Positions 11,401-22,398 of a stretch of DNA of 64,000 bases are shown piece by piece. The DNA comes from Leptoclinus maculatus (taxonomy: Eukaryota > Chordata > Actinopteri > Perciformes > Stichaeidae): NCBI GenBank assembly GCA_032191485.1, contig JAVDOI010000004.1, positions 25,132,270-25,196,269 on the forward strand, written 5' to 3'. The notes under the pieces were generated by a model that saw nothing but the letters and a program-made list of their open reading frames with translations, did no database searches and was not told the DNA's origin. Positions within the stretch are counted from its first letter, which is position 1. Each line of letters starts with the position of its first letter. The position numbers and the translations under genes were made by a program.

Positions 11401-12127
11401 TTTACTCGCCGGGCTCTCTCAAAAATCACTGATTTGGTCGAAAGAGAATAGTGGGAGGTAAATAAAAGAGTTCAAACCTTTCTGTGCGTGTGTGTGTGTT
11501 TGGAAGAGATGAAGGAAAGGAAACCGCCTCAGCAAAAAAACACACAAAGTCACAGGGAAGGACAGAGTGAAAGGCAGGCGGGGAAAAGCAACACAGAGAA
11601 TAAGATGTGTGGAAGAGAGATAGGTGGTGATGGGAGAAAGGAGTGTGAGGGAATAAAATGAAGGCAGAAAGATAAGAGGAAAACTGGGGAAAAGGCAGAA
11701 TTAAAAAAAAGAACAGCTGGGATGTGGAGAGCTGAGGGATGCAGGGAGACTCAAGGGTATCTGTTCTTGCACCGGCATGTGGAAATTGACTGGTCAGTGA
11801 GCCATTGTGGTCCAGCAGGGTGGAGAGAAGGGATTGAGTGGCTCCAGAAGTACACAACCGGCTGAACCTTATCTCAACTCGGTCACAAACCCCCCCCCGT
11901 CCCACACCAACACTTAATGGCTCGTGTGCACTTTCATCTTTTAAGCTTCTGACCTTAAAAACTGTTCAGATATTTCTGTGTTGTTGTGTGGAAACGGTAA
12001 CGCTGCCCGTTTAGCGGCTATATCACACATCTTACTGATTTAATATTTCATAAACTCATTAGGACTACCACACTGCACTGCCGTTTGCTTTAGAGATAAC
12101 CTTAATGTCCAGAGAATACTTAGCGGT

Positions 12128-12410
12128 CTGGATTTAATGCCTCAAGTTCGGCATTTAGACCGTCGCCAGCTTGGTTCCTGCAACCAGAAGTGACTCGAGA
12201 GGGTGGAGTTAATTCAACCAAATGCTGAAGAGGACATAGGCTGACCAAAATGTTACGATTTACTTTCATGAACTGAAAACACAGTCCTTTTCTCATAGAC
12301 TTCTATACAACCAGAGGAGTCGCCCCCTGATGGCCACTAGAGAGAATGCAAGTTTAAGGCACTTCCACCTTGGCTTCACTTTTCAGAACCAGAGGTTGCC
12401 ACTTTGGCAA
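12128..12410 (+). repeat. Dispersed repeat family A, copy 3
   Basis: Head 'aatgcctcaagttcggcatt', then 'cctgcaaccagaagtgactc', 'tctcatagacttctatacaa', 'gagtcgccccctgatggcca' and 'cagaaccagaggttgcca'. The middle block is deleted compared with the 30855-31250 copy. Confidence 0.75.
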
Positions 12411-12648
12411 TACTCAAGAAGAGTATAAGTACCTCAAAGTTGTACAGTACTTGGGTAAATCTACTTAGTTACTTGTACTAACAGCAGCTTATTAAAGCCA
12501 GATTTCCCGATCGTCAGTCGGGGGCATTTAACAAAACACTGCGCAGTGTACACACAGCTGGCAGGGCAGAATGTGAGGGCGACAGTGTATGAAAAACCTG
12601 GCTCACGCTGATGTTTGTGCTGGCTTTGCTCCTCAGGTTTGACTCATG

Positions 12649-12649
<1 letters not shown>

Positions 12650-12702
<53 letters not shown>

Positions 12703-12704
12703 CA
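12650..12704. repeat. (CA)n microsatellite
   Basis: About 25 CA dinucleotides with one CG interruption near the right end. Confidence 0.97.
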
Positions 12705-13730
12705 GACGATTGTAAAAGAAGCTGTTAGTGAGCCGAGGCGGCGCCATCTGCAGCCGTCATTAGGACGGACGTGAATGCAGATTCATGGGTGAAGCTATTC
12801 AGCAACCTGGACGCAATAAAGATGAGGAAGATAAACAGGGTTAAGATGCACATTAATCTTTTTTTTTCTTCTTCATTTGCATAAACCGCTTGTGTGCATG
12901 TGTGGAGACAGAGAAAAAGTACCTTTGCCTGCAGCGACGTTTATGTGCGAGATAAAGACTGGAAGGAGAAGAGAGGCAGAGCGGCTTCGGGGTTAAGTAA
13001 GAGACTGTCAGGCGTAAGATGATGCTAAACCCCTTGTTGCTTTTTCATAATCTTCTTGAACTTTGGCAGCGTCATTAGGAGATAATGCAGGATAATACCA
13101 GAGATCTACATTGATTGGCCATGCCTGCCAGATGAGCCTGATATCGACCCGAGAACAAGGTTATGATGAGCAGTCTTTTCATGCTTCTAATTTATCTGCT
13201 TATCTCAAAATAACAAGAATCAGGACAAATCTGGAGTATAAATAGTAAGTTTTAAGCCATTTCATTGGTTATCATGAGAAAGTTTTGCAAGAAAGATGCA
13301 TTGGTATGCTTATATAAGCTTCATAGAAACTCCACTCAGGGGGCACATGTGCATGCTGGCCCTCGGTGCCAAACATTTCAGGGCTCTGGACATAATAGGC
13401 GTTTTCGGACTAGAGGAGCTTGTTCTTAGTTCTACAAACCCTCCTTTTTATTGTGTCCGCATCTCAAGAACTAGCAACGGTTATAGTGCTTAGAACGCCG
13501 ATTTGACAGACTTTTTTTAGCTCCTATTGAACCGCGAGTGACTTAGGTGTATGGTGATTGGTCGAGCCAATTTTTTAAAACTCTTTAGCAGTGTAAACAA
13601 CAGACAACACAAAACACAAACAATAGTTTGTAACGAAAAAAAGGACGAAAACACGGATAAATGGACCAACACTAAAGTCTAGAAGTTAACTCGTTTAAGA
13701 GCATGCTCCCACTGAGCCAATGGACAAGTA

Positions 13731-14340
13731 ACCCAGTAGCACAAAGGCTAACCCAGTAGCAGAAAGCCTAACTCAGTAGCAGGAAGCCTAACCCAGTAGC
13801 AGAAAGCCTAACTCAGGAGCAGAAAGCCTAACTCAGTAGCAGAAAGCCTAACCCAGTAGCAGAAAGCCTAACCCAGTAGCACAAAGGCTAACTCAGTAGC
13901 ACAAAGGCTAACCCAGTAGCACAAAGGCTAACTCAGTAGCAGAAAGCCTAACTCAGTAGCACAAAGGCTAACCCAGTAGCAGAAAGCCTAACCAAGTAGC
14001 AGAAAGCCTAACTCAGTAGCACAAAGATTAACCCAGTAGCAGAAAGCCTAACTCAGTAGCACAAAGGCTAACCCAGTAGCAGAAAGCCTAACTCAGTAGC
14101 ACAAAGGCTAACCCAGTAGCAGAAAGCCTAACTCAGTAGCAGGAAGCCTAACCCAGTAGCACAAAGGCTAACTCAGTAGCAGAAAGCCTAACCCAGTAGC
14201 AGAAAGCCTAACTCAGTAGCAGAAAGCCTAACTCAGTAGCAGAAAGCCTAACTCAGTAGCACAAAGGCTAACCCAGTAGCAGAAAGCATAACTCAGGAGC
14301 AGAAAGCCTAACTCAGTAGCACAAAGGTTGATCCGGTAGC
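13731..14340. repeat. 20-bp minisatellite, 30 full units
   Basis: After a half unit at 13731-13740, 600 bp divides exactly into thirty 20-bp units. The first halves are mainly agaaagccta or acaaaggcta. The second halves are mainly actcagtagc or acccagtagc. No unit has an indel. The flanks carry related words: 'actgagccaa' at 13711 and 'cactgagccaaag' at 14353. All frames are interrupted, so it is not coding. Confidence 0.98.
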
Positions 14341-14859
14341 AGAAATCATGCCCACTGAGCCAAAGAATTCTTCAAAGATTCTTATATTACTTTAAAAAGC
14401 TTGTAGCAAATGTAGCAAACTCACTGGAGGGCTTCCTGTTAGTGGTGTGAATGCAAACAAAAAGCCCTTCAGTATGTAGAGGGCAGCTCCTCTCAGGGAG
14501 TCCCCAGAAGAACTGTTTGATCCAAAAACGCCTAACGTCACTGATTGTTTCGGGGGTTGCTGCAAGTGGCTGCAACAAATCTGTAACTTCTGCACAGCAA
14601 CAGAGGAGAGCTGAAGGTCATTTTCAGCTGTGAATTTTAAAAGAAACTAATGAGCGCTGTCCTCGGAACTCACCGAGCTGAGCGAAAAAACATCACTCAG
14701 CCAGCCAGAAAAGAGGATGTAAAAGAGATGCTATATTCAGTGTGATTGATCGTCTACGGAATGCAGAAACCCGGCAGTGTGGCTTCTTCCGGTGTTTCGG
14801 AATAATAATGAAATGAGTGAGCCACATATCAAAGGAGATGAGAGGAACGGGAAAGGGAG

Positions 14860-14898
14860 AAGGAGAGAGAGAGAGGGGCAGGGAGAAAGACAGAGAAA
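14860..14898. repeat. GA-rich low-complexity tract
   Basis: A short purine run of GA and GGGA steps with no coding frame. Confidence 0.7.
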
Positions 14899-15876
14899 GG
14901 AGGTTGTGTTTTTTACAGGAGACAGTGCTGTGAGGCAATGAAACCATCCATTGATAAGAGAGGACTCTCATATTCAGCTCATCAGAGGAAGTTCAGGTGA
15001 AGTGAAGGTCTCTGAGGTGAAACGGTACAACAGTGGGCGTATTCACCAACAGTTTGCTGCCAAAACAGAATCTCTCTCTTTCTTTCTCCTTCCCGTTTCG
15101 CCCTCTTCCCTCTCCCCTTTGATCCATCTCACTCACTCTGTCTCCTTCCTCTCCCTCTATGCCTCCTACACTCTCTCACTGAGGGATTTGCCCTCGGCGA
15201 CCTACTCTGTTGCTTAAACTCTGTGCAGCAGATTTTTAAATATATTTAAAAAAAAAGAAAAGAATCGTATTCATGTTATTGATATCTTGGCGGTGGAGAA
15301 ATGTTTTAGCTAATCCAAAGAGAGTTGCAAATGCATCTCCTCAACACGTGAAGGTCAGAGAGGCGCAGATTGTTCTCCGGCTACAGAATCAGCAGCTCAG
15401 AGCAAAACTGAATATCTCATGAGTGAGTGGAGAAGCACGATGAGAGGAAGAGAGGACACTCTTCAACGGCAAGGAGAACATTTTTTCTACATATTTCAAA
15501 TAGTTGGCCATCTAGTCGCCCCAGGTTTGAAACTTGGATCAGTGTGTTGAAGAGGTTTGAAACCTTGTCACTTGTTTAAGGGTGGAACGTCTTATGAGTG
15601 CTGACGTGTAAACATTATGTAACATGTGTACTTCTGGTCATACGGCTTTAGCAGTGGCGGCTGGTGGAAAATGTTCTTGGTAGGGCTGTGCCACATCCAA
15701 TCAATTTCAGCAAACATCCCAGAATGATTTAATGCAAACAAATTAAGGTATCAAACGCGCATTACTACTTTGCAGTTAAATATTTAACATTTATTCCAAC
15801 ACGAAAAAAAGCAGTAAATAACACTTTCACAAACACGTCAGGACATCTTATTTTAGTCACCCTCACAGGGAATTCA

Positions 15877-16016
15877 GTATAATATAATATATATAACATA
15901 TAATAATATTCTGTATAATATAATAATATATATATATATATCATATAATATTCTGTATAATATAATAATATATATATCATATAATATTCTGTATAATATA
16001 ATAATATATATGTCAT
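15877..16016. repeat. AT-rich minisatellite inside the hAT element
   Basis: 'attctgtataatataataat' begins at 15908, 15950 and 15986, so the unit is about 36-42 bp and varies by the length of an (AT)n run. It creates a spurious minus-strand frame rich in Tyr and Ile that is not a gene. Confidence 0.9.
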
Positions 16017-16283
16017 ATTCTGTCCCCGTTGTTTTAAAAAGATAAATAAGTTATTATCATGACGTCATCCAGCTAGTCAAACCTGTCTGGTGTACAGCTA
16101 GTAGAGAAGCTTCATGTACTGCTTCTCTTTCCTGCTAGTCTGCTGTCTGATTGTGAGGTCAGGCTGATCTGGGATCAGCTCTTTCAGTAGTTTCTCCTCT
16201 CAGTTCTCCTCTCAAACGGGTCTTGGAGGAGTAGTGCTCACGCTGGCGCTCTCCTGTAGAGACTTCTCCTGACGAGAACGCGC

Positions 16284-16315
16284 AGCTTGGGGCAGGAAAA
16301 AAACTGCCCCAAGCT
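16284..16315. other. Perfect hairpin, 11-bp stem
   Basis: AGCTTGGGGCA (16284-16294) and TGCCCCAAGCT (16305-16315) are exact reverse complements around a 10-base loop, ggaaaaaaac. It lies within the hAT element, about 390 bp from its right end. Confidence 0.85.
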
Positions 16316-17602
16316 GAATCTATTTGAGGACGCTGATTGGCTGAATTGTATGTCACTCATTTATATCTTTACTCAGCATTGGCTAAACTGCTTCATAGAC
16401 CCGCCTCTTTGGGGCAGTTTTTCCAGCGCCCCAGCCAGCTGAGACGTGCACACACAGAGAGGAAGAGCAGACAGGCAGAGAGGACAAGCAGGAAAAGCAT
16501 ATATTTACCGCAGATATCATATTTTACACATATTACTGGGTGATTCCATGTTTCAAAAACACAAATATTGACAATTTGTATAGTTTATTTTTATTTTAAA
16601 TTTTATTTTTATTTATATTTTTATTTTTATTTTTATTTTTATTTTTTGTAGCTCTAGGGGGGGCGGCGCCCTAGCGCCCTCTATGGACCAGCCGCCACTG
16701 GGCTTTAGAATGTGAACTTGCATTGTCTTTCTTTCTTGTTTTTATATCTCCTGGGCGATATTGTATCATCTCCTCTTACCGTTTAATCTATATGTTAATT
16801 GCCGTCCCTAATGTGCTTTGTTGAAGCACTTTGTAGCTGTAAAAGTCATCGTGGCAACCAGAAATCCATCACCATTGTCTCATTTTTCTACCAAAAAAAG
16901 AAACAATAACCGTATGTCATCAGTGTAATTTAAAGGAAGGTTTAATCACATACAAAATGTAACACTGTGAATAAACTGAATGAACACAAATAATCACTCC
17001 AACAAAGACAGGTAACGGATCCAAACAAGGGTTTCCTTTAATGATCATTTGTCATGTAAAGAATATAATACAATGACAGGACTGGAATTCATAAGAACAC
17101 ACATCAATAAATATGGATAAATACTTGTGGACCACATTCACACAGCCGTCAGACGGACTCGGATGCAGTTGTGTTGTTGTGTCTGCGTTCACCGTCGACA
17201 CGAACACACAGGAAGCTGCAAACTGAAGTGTTGTGCGAGGAGCAGAGCTGAAGGAGCGATACTTCTCCGCACGGTGAAGTATCACCCCGCAGAGAGTGTT
17301 TGTGCACCGGAGTGTGTGAGCAGAAAGGAGAAACTGAAAGGAGGGAGATGTGTGTTTTAGGTCCGCTGAGGCTGTATGAACATGGTCCAGAGAGGCTAAA
17401 GCAACAAAACACACCCAGAGTCTAAATGGATTTTTAAAAAAACAGGAAAAGAGAAAAAAAAAAACCCAAGAGTATTTACATCCCAAAGGAGAAGAAATGT
17501 TCGTCATCGATTTCTGCTCCGAGTTTGTCTCTTTCATCCCTCAATCCTCTCACTGTAACATCTTTCCATTCAACCATCCCAACAGAATGCAGCCGAGAGA
17601 CA

Positions 17603-17631
17603 CCGCTGGTGTCTCAACTCGACACCAGCGG
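17603..17631. other. Perfect hairpin, 11-bp GC-rich stem
   Basis: CCGCTGGTGTC (17603-17613) and GACACCAGCGG (17621-17631) pair exactly around a 7-base loop. The surroundings (about 16925-17640) are non-repetitive and lack an ORF with splice context. They could be intergenic DNA or a distal ncan 3' UTR; this cannot be decided here. Confidence 0.7.
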
Positions 17632-18534
17632 GCGCACCTGTGCATTAGACGCTGAACCGTGAAGAAGCAGATGTGGAAGTCCACAGCTGGAAAAAAAAAA
17701 AGTCTGATGAGAAGAATAACAACGACGCAAATGATGCAGAAACAGCAGTGAGCTATGACAGTAGAAAACGTCCAGCGGTCATTGGGCTGTCGATGCCATC
17801 GACAGACTTAATGGGAACCGAAGACAGACGGCCTAATCGTGAAATCAATAGTCTGTCTGTGCGCAAACTGAGGGCGCTCTCATCGGGTTGTCGTTGCTGA
17901 CGAGCGCTGCGTTTAAATACATCAGGTTGACAGCCGCCGCCGGTCGTTACGGTGCATGTAGGGAACAGAGATTCTCTGTTTGCTTTCCGCACGCTCCCAC
18001 ACGAGTACACACAAAAACTTGTTAGAGCAGAAAGTTTATAAGTTCAGTAACACAATCGTCATCATCCTAAAAGACAAAAAAACAACAGAGCAAAACTCTA
18101 ACTTCTGTCTTGTTTGTATGTAAGCTAAGCAGCTGAACAGGGTCACGTTAAAATGAAATAAGAGTCAAATTTCAGATCCCTTATTATACGTCACAATACT
18201 ACGGCTAAGAGCAATTTATTTATCTCCATGTCTTACCATCACCTGGTGAAGCAGCTAACTGTCTGTGGCCGGGACGTGTAGCTTTAGCCTCAGTCTTTTA
18301 GCATGACGTCGTGCATGTAGCAACCCGTTCTCACTTCCAACTCGTCAAATACCGCCGCTTGGACAGCGTCTGATACTGACTCACCGAGGCACCATTTAGT
18401 GTCTCTATGAGGCTCACCGAGCTTTTTGAACTAACTCCAATGTGAACCGCATCATTATTAGACGCTCAGAGCGACAGATTTAGAACAGGTGCTGATGAGA
18501 GGGGAGGTTGGATGAGTCAAGACTTTCACCCAGG

Positions 18535-18715
18535 AGACCTCTGTTTGTGTCCTGTGTGAAACCAAGTCAGCGTTGACTTATTTTAGCGTCCTTTTGTTAC
18601 ATAACTTTCGTACTTACTTATTTACGGCAGTTACGTAACAAGCGTAGTTACGACCAAACCATAATCTTTTCCAAAGCCTAACCAAGTAGTTTTGTTGCTT
18701 TGTTAGCTTGCTCTT
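18535..18715 (-). repeat. Dispersed repeat family B, copy 1
   Basis: On the minus strand it reads gcaacaaaactacttggtta followed by gtaactacg and ttacgtaa words. The same order appears on the plus strand at 42785-42925. Boundaries approximate. Confidence 0.6.
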
Positions 18716-19141
18716 AAGTCACAACTAGCAGAGGTGGCTGAGCCTGAGAAAAGGCCTGCCGGGTCTGAAGACGCCCAACGGTTTGCCCGCTGCTCTCCCC
18801 TCGGGCAGCCGAGCCCAGATACAGCTGGCAGCGACCTCTGTTAAGTCACTCATCCTCACAATTAAGGCTCACAATCATAAGGCTTCATCTTTGTCTCTCT
18901 GCCTGCCCTCGGGGCTTCCACTAGAGAAAAAAAGACCAACGAGGGGGAAGAGAGAGCTGTGTGAGCCCGAGGAGATGAAAAGGAGGAGTCAAAAGCAAAG
19001 AGAGGCGAGGGTCAATGCGTTTGAAGGTTGAAGAGGAAGAGGAAGAATGTGTGAAAATGTGTTTTTTTTGTGCATGAATTCAATACTAAAAGCCGTTTGT
19101 GAGAGTGTCGGAGAGAAGCTGTGAGAAAGTTTGGCACCTTC

Positions 19142-19144
<3 letters not shown>

Positions 19145-19185
<41 letters not shown>
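19145..19185. repeat. (GA)n microsatellite
   Basis: About 20 uninterrupted GA dinucleotides. Confidence 0.97.
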
Positions 19186-19187
<2 letters not shown>

Positions 19188-19818
19188 AAAAACGTACCGT
19201 CTGGGCCAAAAGCAAGCTGTCCCCTTACAGAGACACACACTAACACACACTAACCCCAGGAGGCCATTATTACTTTGGACCGCTCGGAAATCAAACTTCA
19301 AAAACAGAGCAGAATTAATATCGGAGGCATATCCAACTCATTTTGGATGGACGCACAACAAATATCTGTGTTTTTGTGGTAGCCCTAAAAACCTCTGCAG
19401 GAGCGAAGAGGACAGGAACGAACAGCAGATCAGTTCAACTGCTTATGTTTGTCTAACCTTAACATAGATGATTCATTAGTATGTCATTTAACTTTCTCCT
19501 ACGCTGTGACAAGAGTGAAACAAGGCCGGTGTGAACGCGCCATCTTGTCTCCTCGTGCTCTCAGTTTCTCCTCACTTCATCATTTTTTAGAAAAAGTTTT
19601 CTAACTCCTGTCACACAGCTGGAATTTTACACAGCTGTAATTACACTGTCTCTGGACATCAACTCTGAATTGAATTTCTGAACAGAGGGGCTTTCTGGTC
19701 TGTCTGCCCTTTCATTCAACCACCCGTACTCAATCCATTCTCCCGGACAGATAGAAGAAGAAGGGCCTGAGATCTAAGATACGACAGGGGTTTGACGGCT
19801 GTGACAGTTCTCTGGGTC

Positions 19819-19876
19819 TCCTGTCCGTCACCCTAACCCTTCCCCTGGCTGTCCGTCAACCTAACCCTTTCCCTTG
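19819..19876. repeat. Two-copy 28-bp tandem duplication
   Basis: 'ctgtccgtcaccctaaccct' is repeated after 28 bp as 'ctgtccgtcaacctaaccct', with few differences. The ccctaaccct word looks telomere-like but occurs only once per copy, so no telomeric origin is claimed. Confidence 0.8.
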
Positions 19877-22021
19877 TCATCACGGGCTCTGCCGTCCTGC
19901 AGATAATGCTACGTGTTAATTAGGCATGCAGCAGATTAATTAAACTGATACAGAGGTGTAGGTTCACTTTTCTGCTCCGTGCGGAGGAGTGTTGTCATTG
20001 CCAAGGTGAGAAGAGACAAACAAAGGCAGAGAATTAATGTGCACAGGATGGATTCTCTTCCCTCATGACTTTAAATAACCCGATTGTACTTTAGTCTTCT
20101 TTTTTTTTTTATAAAATACGTGAAAGGCTGCTGAAGAAATAGCTGGTTAGTTTAGGTCCTTCAATACTTCTGTAAAAATGACAGTGACGGTGGAAAGAAT
20201 GTCCAGTGAGGAAGATAAAGGAGAAGCACTGAAGTGAGAGGTGGTGATGGAAGATAAAGTGAGTAACTAGAGGGGGAAACGAAAAAGGATAAAAGTGCTG
20301 GAGTCAGTGTTTGGGACATAATCCTAGGAGCTCCAACCTCAAGTGCTTGGCTTTAAAAAATAAAAACACCGCTTTAACCCGGCAGTAAAAGGGAACAGAA
20401 AAAGAGAGCAAACCGCTCGTTCTATCCGTCTCAATCCGCTCTTTAAAGCAGGACACGCAGCCGGAGCGAGCACAGGTGTGGGAGTCTGCCCCAGAAATGG
20501 GAAGCCTTAATCTCTGCTGGCCTCAGCCTCAGCCGCTGTCAACATCCTCAATCATCAACACACAAAACACGCGGAGACAAGACAGAGCTCCACTTCTCTG
20601 TAGCTTCAGCCTTATAGTCGTTGTCATACCCCGCGGTGTACACAGCAACAGGTCATCAACATTAGTCGCTGCTAGTTTTCACGCCCGTTCTCCACAAACT
20701 CATTTTGATTCAGGGGCCGTTCACGTGTCGGTTTTCAAGGCTGGTGAGAACAAAGAAAAGCCCAAATATCTGGTCGGAAGGAAAAAAACAGATCTACTTT
20801 TAAACATTGTGAATGACTTGGATATTAACAGGTTTTAGGATATGTGCGACCTTTTCATAAAGGGTGGTTGAAGGAATAAATAAGAAAGGGAGGCTGTGTT
20901 TGCACGGTCGAACATTGTAGCATGCACAGCTGCAAGGAAACAGGAATATTAGTTGAGTCTTCATATTAATTAGCCATGTAAACAGCTTAGTGGGAATATT
21001 CTCTTTTTCGGAATGAGGGCAGAAAGTGGAATTACTTGTGCATGTAAACATCGTCAGTGTTGTGGGGTACGAAGAGGCCCGGAGGTCTTAAAAAGTGAAA
21101 AATAATCCAACATTTAGGTGCGATTACCTCAGACACGAGCAGCAAAGTTGGTTATTTGTCAGTTAAATCCAAAACAAGTCAAGTTGCTCAATGTGGCCAC
21201 GGCAAATTCATTACTTCCACCTTTGCTAATGAGAGAGGTCAATCATTATTTTATGTATTATCATTTATTAAAAAGGTCATGTTTAGCGATTGAACAGAAC
21301 ATCAAAGACACAACCTACAAGAAAAAGGCAAAGCAGACGAGGGATCGCTGAGCTGAGACAAACCGACATCAAAGGATTCCATTAACCCTCCAGGATGACA
21401 GCGGCGGATGTTTGAGACGCGTCTGAACAGTGACTGATGTGTGATGTGATGAAACTGTGACGCCGTCTGAACTAAAGTAACTGTCTCACAATGACAAGAA
21501 GATACAACGCTAACAATCAAATAATTCAATTACAACGGCCTCTGATTCAAAGAAAATCAATCAAATCTGGTTCAGAATAAGTGGCTTAAAGTCAAGTACA
21601 ATGTCTTATAAAAGAGCAAACCAAAAGCAGCGGAGTCAAGAAAATAAACACACGAGTGTTTGTAAAAAATAATGTGTTCAACAGACAAAAGGCTCAAATC
21701 AACAACACGGATGTCTTCCGTGACGTCGTCCCTATTTGTAGTTTGTACTAAACCACTTCTCTCCGAAGAATGTTCGGCGTGGATCTCCCAAAGTTTTTTT
21801 TTCGTGTTTTTTTTAAAAACAGGTCAGCGTAGCCCCGTGTTTCAGGTCGTCGTTGAGCTCGGAGGACGAGTCGCCGGGTGGAGTTAAGAAGGACGGGTGG
21901 GAGACAGACGAGTTAAACACAGAGAGGAAAGTAAAAAGAGTACAAAGGGACTCGCTGTTGTCCAGGCGTCGCCTGGCAGCACTTCAGCAGGCCTCAGCGT
22001 TGACGCTATAATACAGGCTGA

Positions 22022-22101
22022 CTCGGGGGGGGGGGGAGCCAGGGGCGGAGCTAAGGGAGGGGCAGTGCAGGGAGGGGAGGGGGAGGGGGAGGGGGGGGCG
22101 G
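22022..22101. repeat. G-rich tract (C-rich on the ncan sense strand)
   Basis: Eighty bases dominated by G runs of 4-13, starting about 170 bp past the ncan stop. If transcribed, the ncan mRNA would carry a strongly C-rich 3' UTR segment. The plus strand has ample G-quadruplex potential. Confidence 0.85.
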
Positions 22102-22267
22102 GCCTTGGGCAGAGAGTTTTGAGCTGTAACATGTGAAGTGGTGTTTCGGGGGGAAACGGGGGCGAGAGGAAGGGACGACGGGGGAGACAGGCAAACCGCA
22201 GTCGGCAGCAGAGGAGAAGAAGGGAAAGAAAGGGGGAGTGGTTATTTTCTTGTGTTCTTCTTTTGGT

Positions 22268-22398
22268 TCAGACGTGGGCGTGGTTGTGGCCCGGCTCTCC
22301 TCCGTGGCGCCCCCCCTCTCTGTGGCCGTGCCTCTTGTGCTTCCTGCGCTCCCTCCTGCCCTTGTGGTGGTGGCGCCGGTAGCGGTGGGCTCGTCGGG
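22268..22398 (-). CDS. ncan: ncan last coding exon: His/Arg-rich C-terminal tail
   Basis: Acceptor gctccatcag, then a Ser codon completed across the junction, RRAHRYRRHHHKGRRERRKH and on to HNHAHV and a TGA stop (22268-22270). Of 43 residues, 12 are Arg and 11 His. The tail is the family hallmark of neurocan. As I recall it, the mammalian protein continues into an acidic end finishing in Cys, which is absent here. Confidence 0.93.

Larger units (their letters stand above)
15652..16700. mobile_element. Non-autonomous hAT-type transposon with perfect 8-bp target duplication
   Basis: The 1,049-bp element has 14-bp perfect inverted ends, CAGTGGCGGCTGGT (15652-15665) and ACCAGCCGCCACTG (16687-16700). 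The identical octamer GGCTTTAG lies immediately outside both ends (15644-15651 and 16701-16708). An 8-bp duplication is the hAT signature. No transposase ORF is present. Inside are an AT-rich minisatellite (15877-16016), a perfect 11-bp-stem hairpin (16284-16315) and an ATTTTT-rich tract (16580-16646). The intact duplication suggests fairly recent insertion. Confidence 0.93.

Noticed and set aside
11426..11905. 159-residue minus-strand frame
   Set aside because: Ser/Phe/Pro-rich frame from purine-rich DNA with no domain, and it starts and ends in low-complexity sequence.
13731..14340. CRISPR-like array
   Set aside because: The units are contiguous 20-mers without unique spacers, in a vertebrate context. 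It is a minisatellite.
15765..16016. Minus-strand frame of Tyr/Ile-rich repeats
   Set aside because: It is produced entirely by the AT minisatellite inside the hAT element.
17052..17537. 161-residue minus-strand frame
   Set aside because: No domain was recognised and several overlapping frames are equally open. The region may be UTR or intergenic, but coding is not supported.
19819..19876. Interstitial telomeric repeat
   Set aside because: CCCTAACCCT occurs only once per 28-bp copy, and there is no TTAGGG array.
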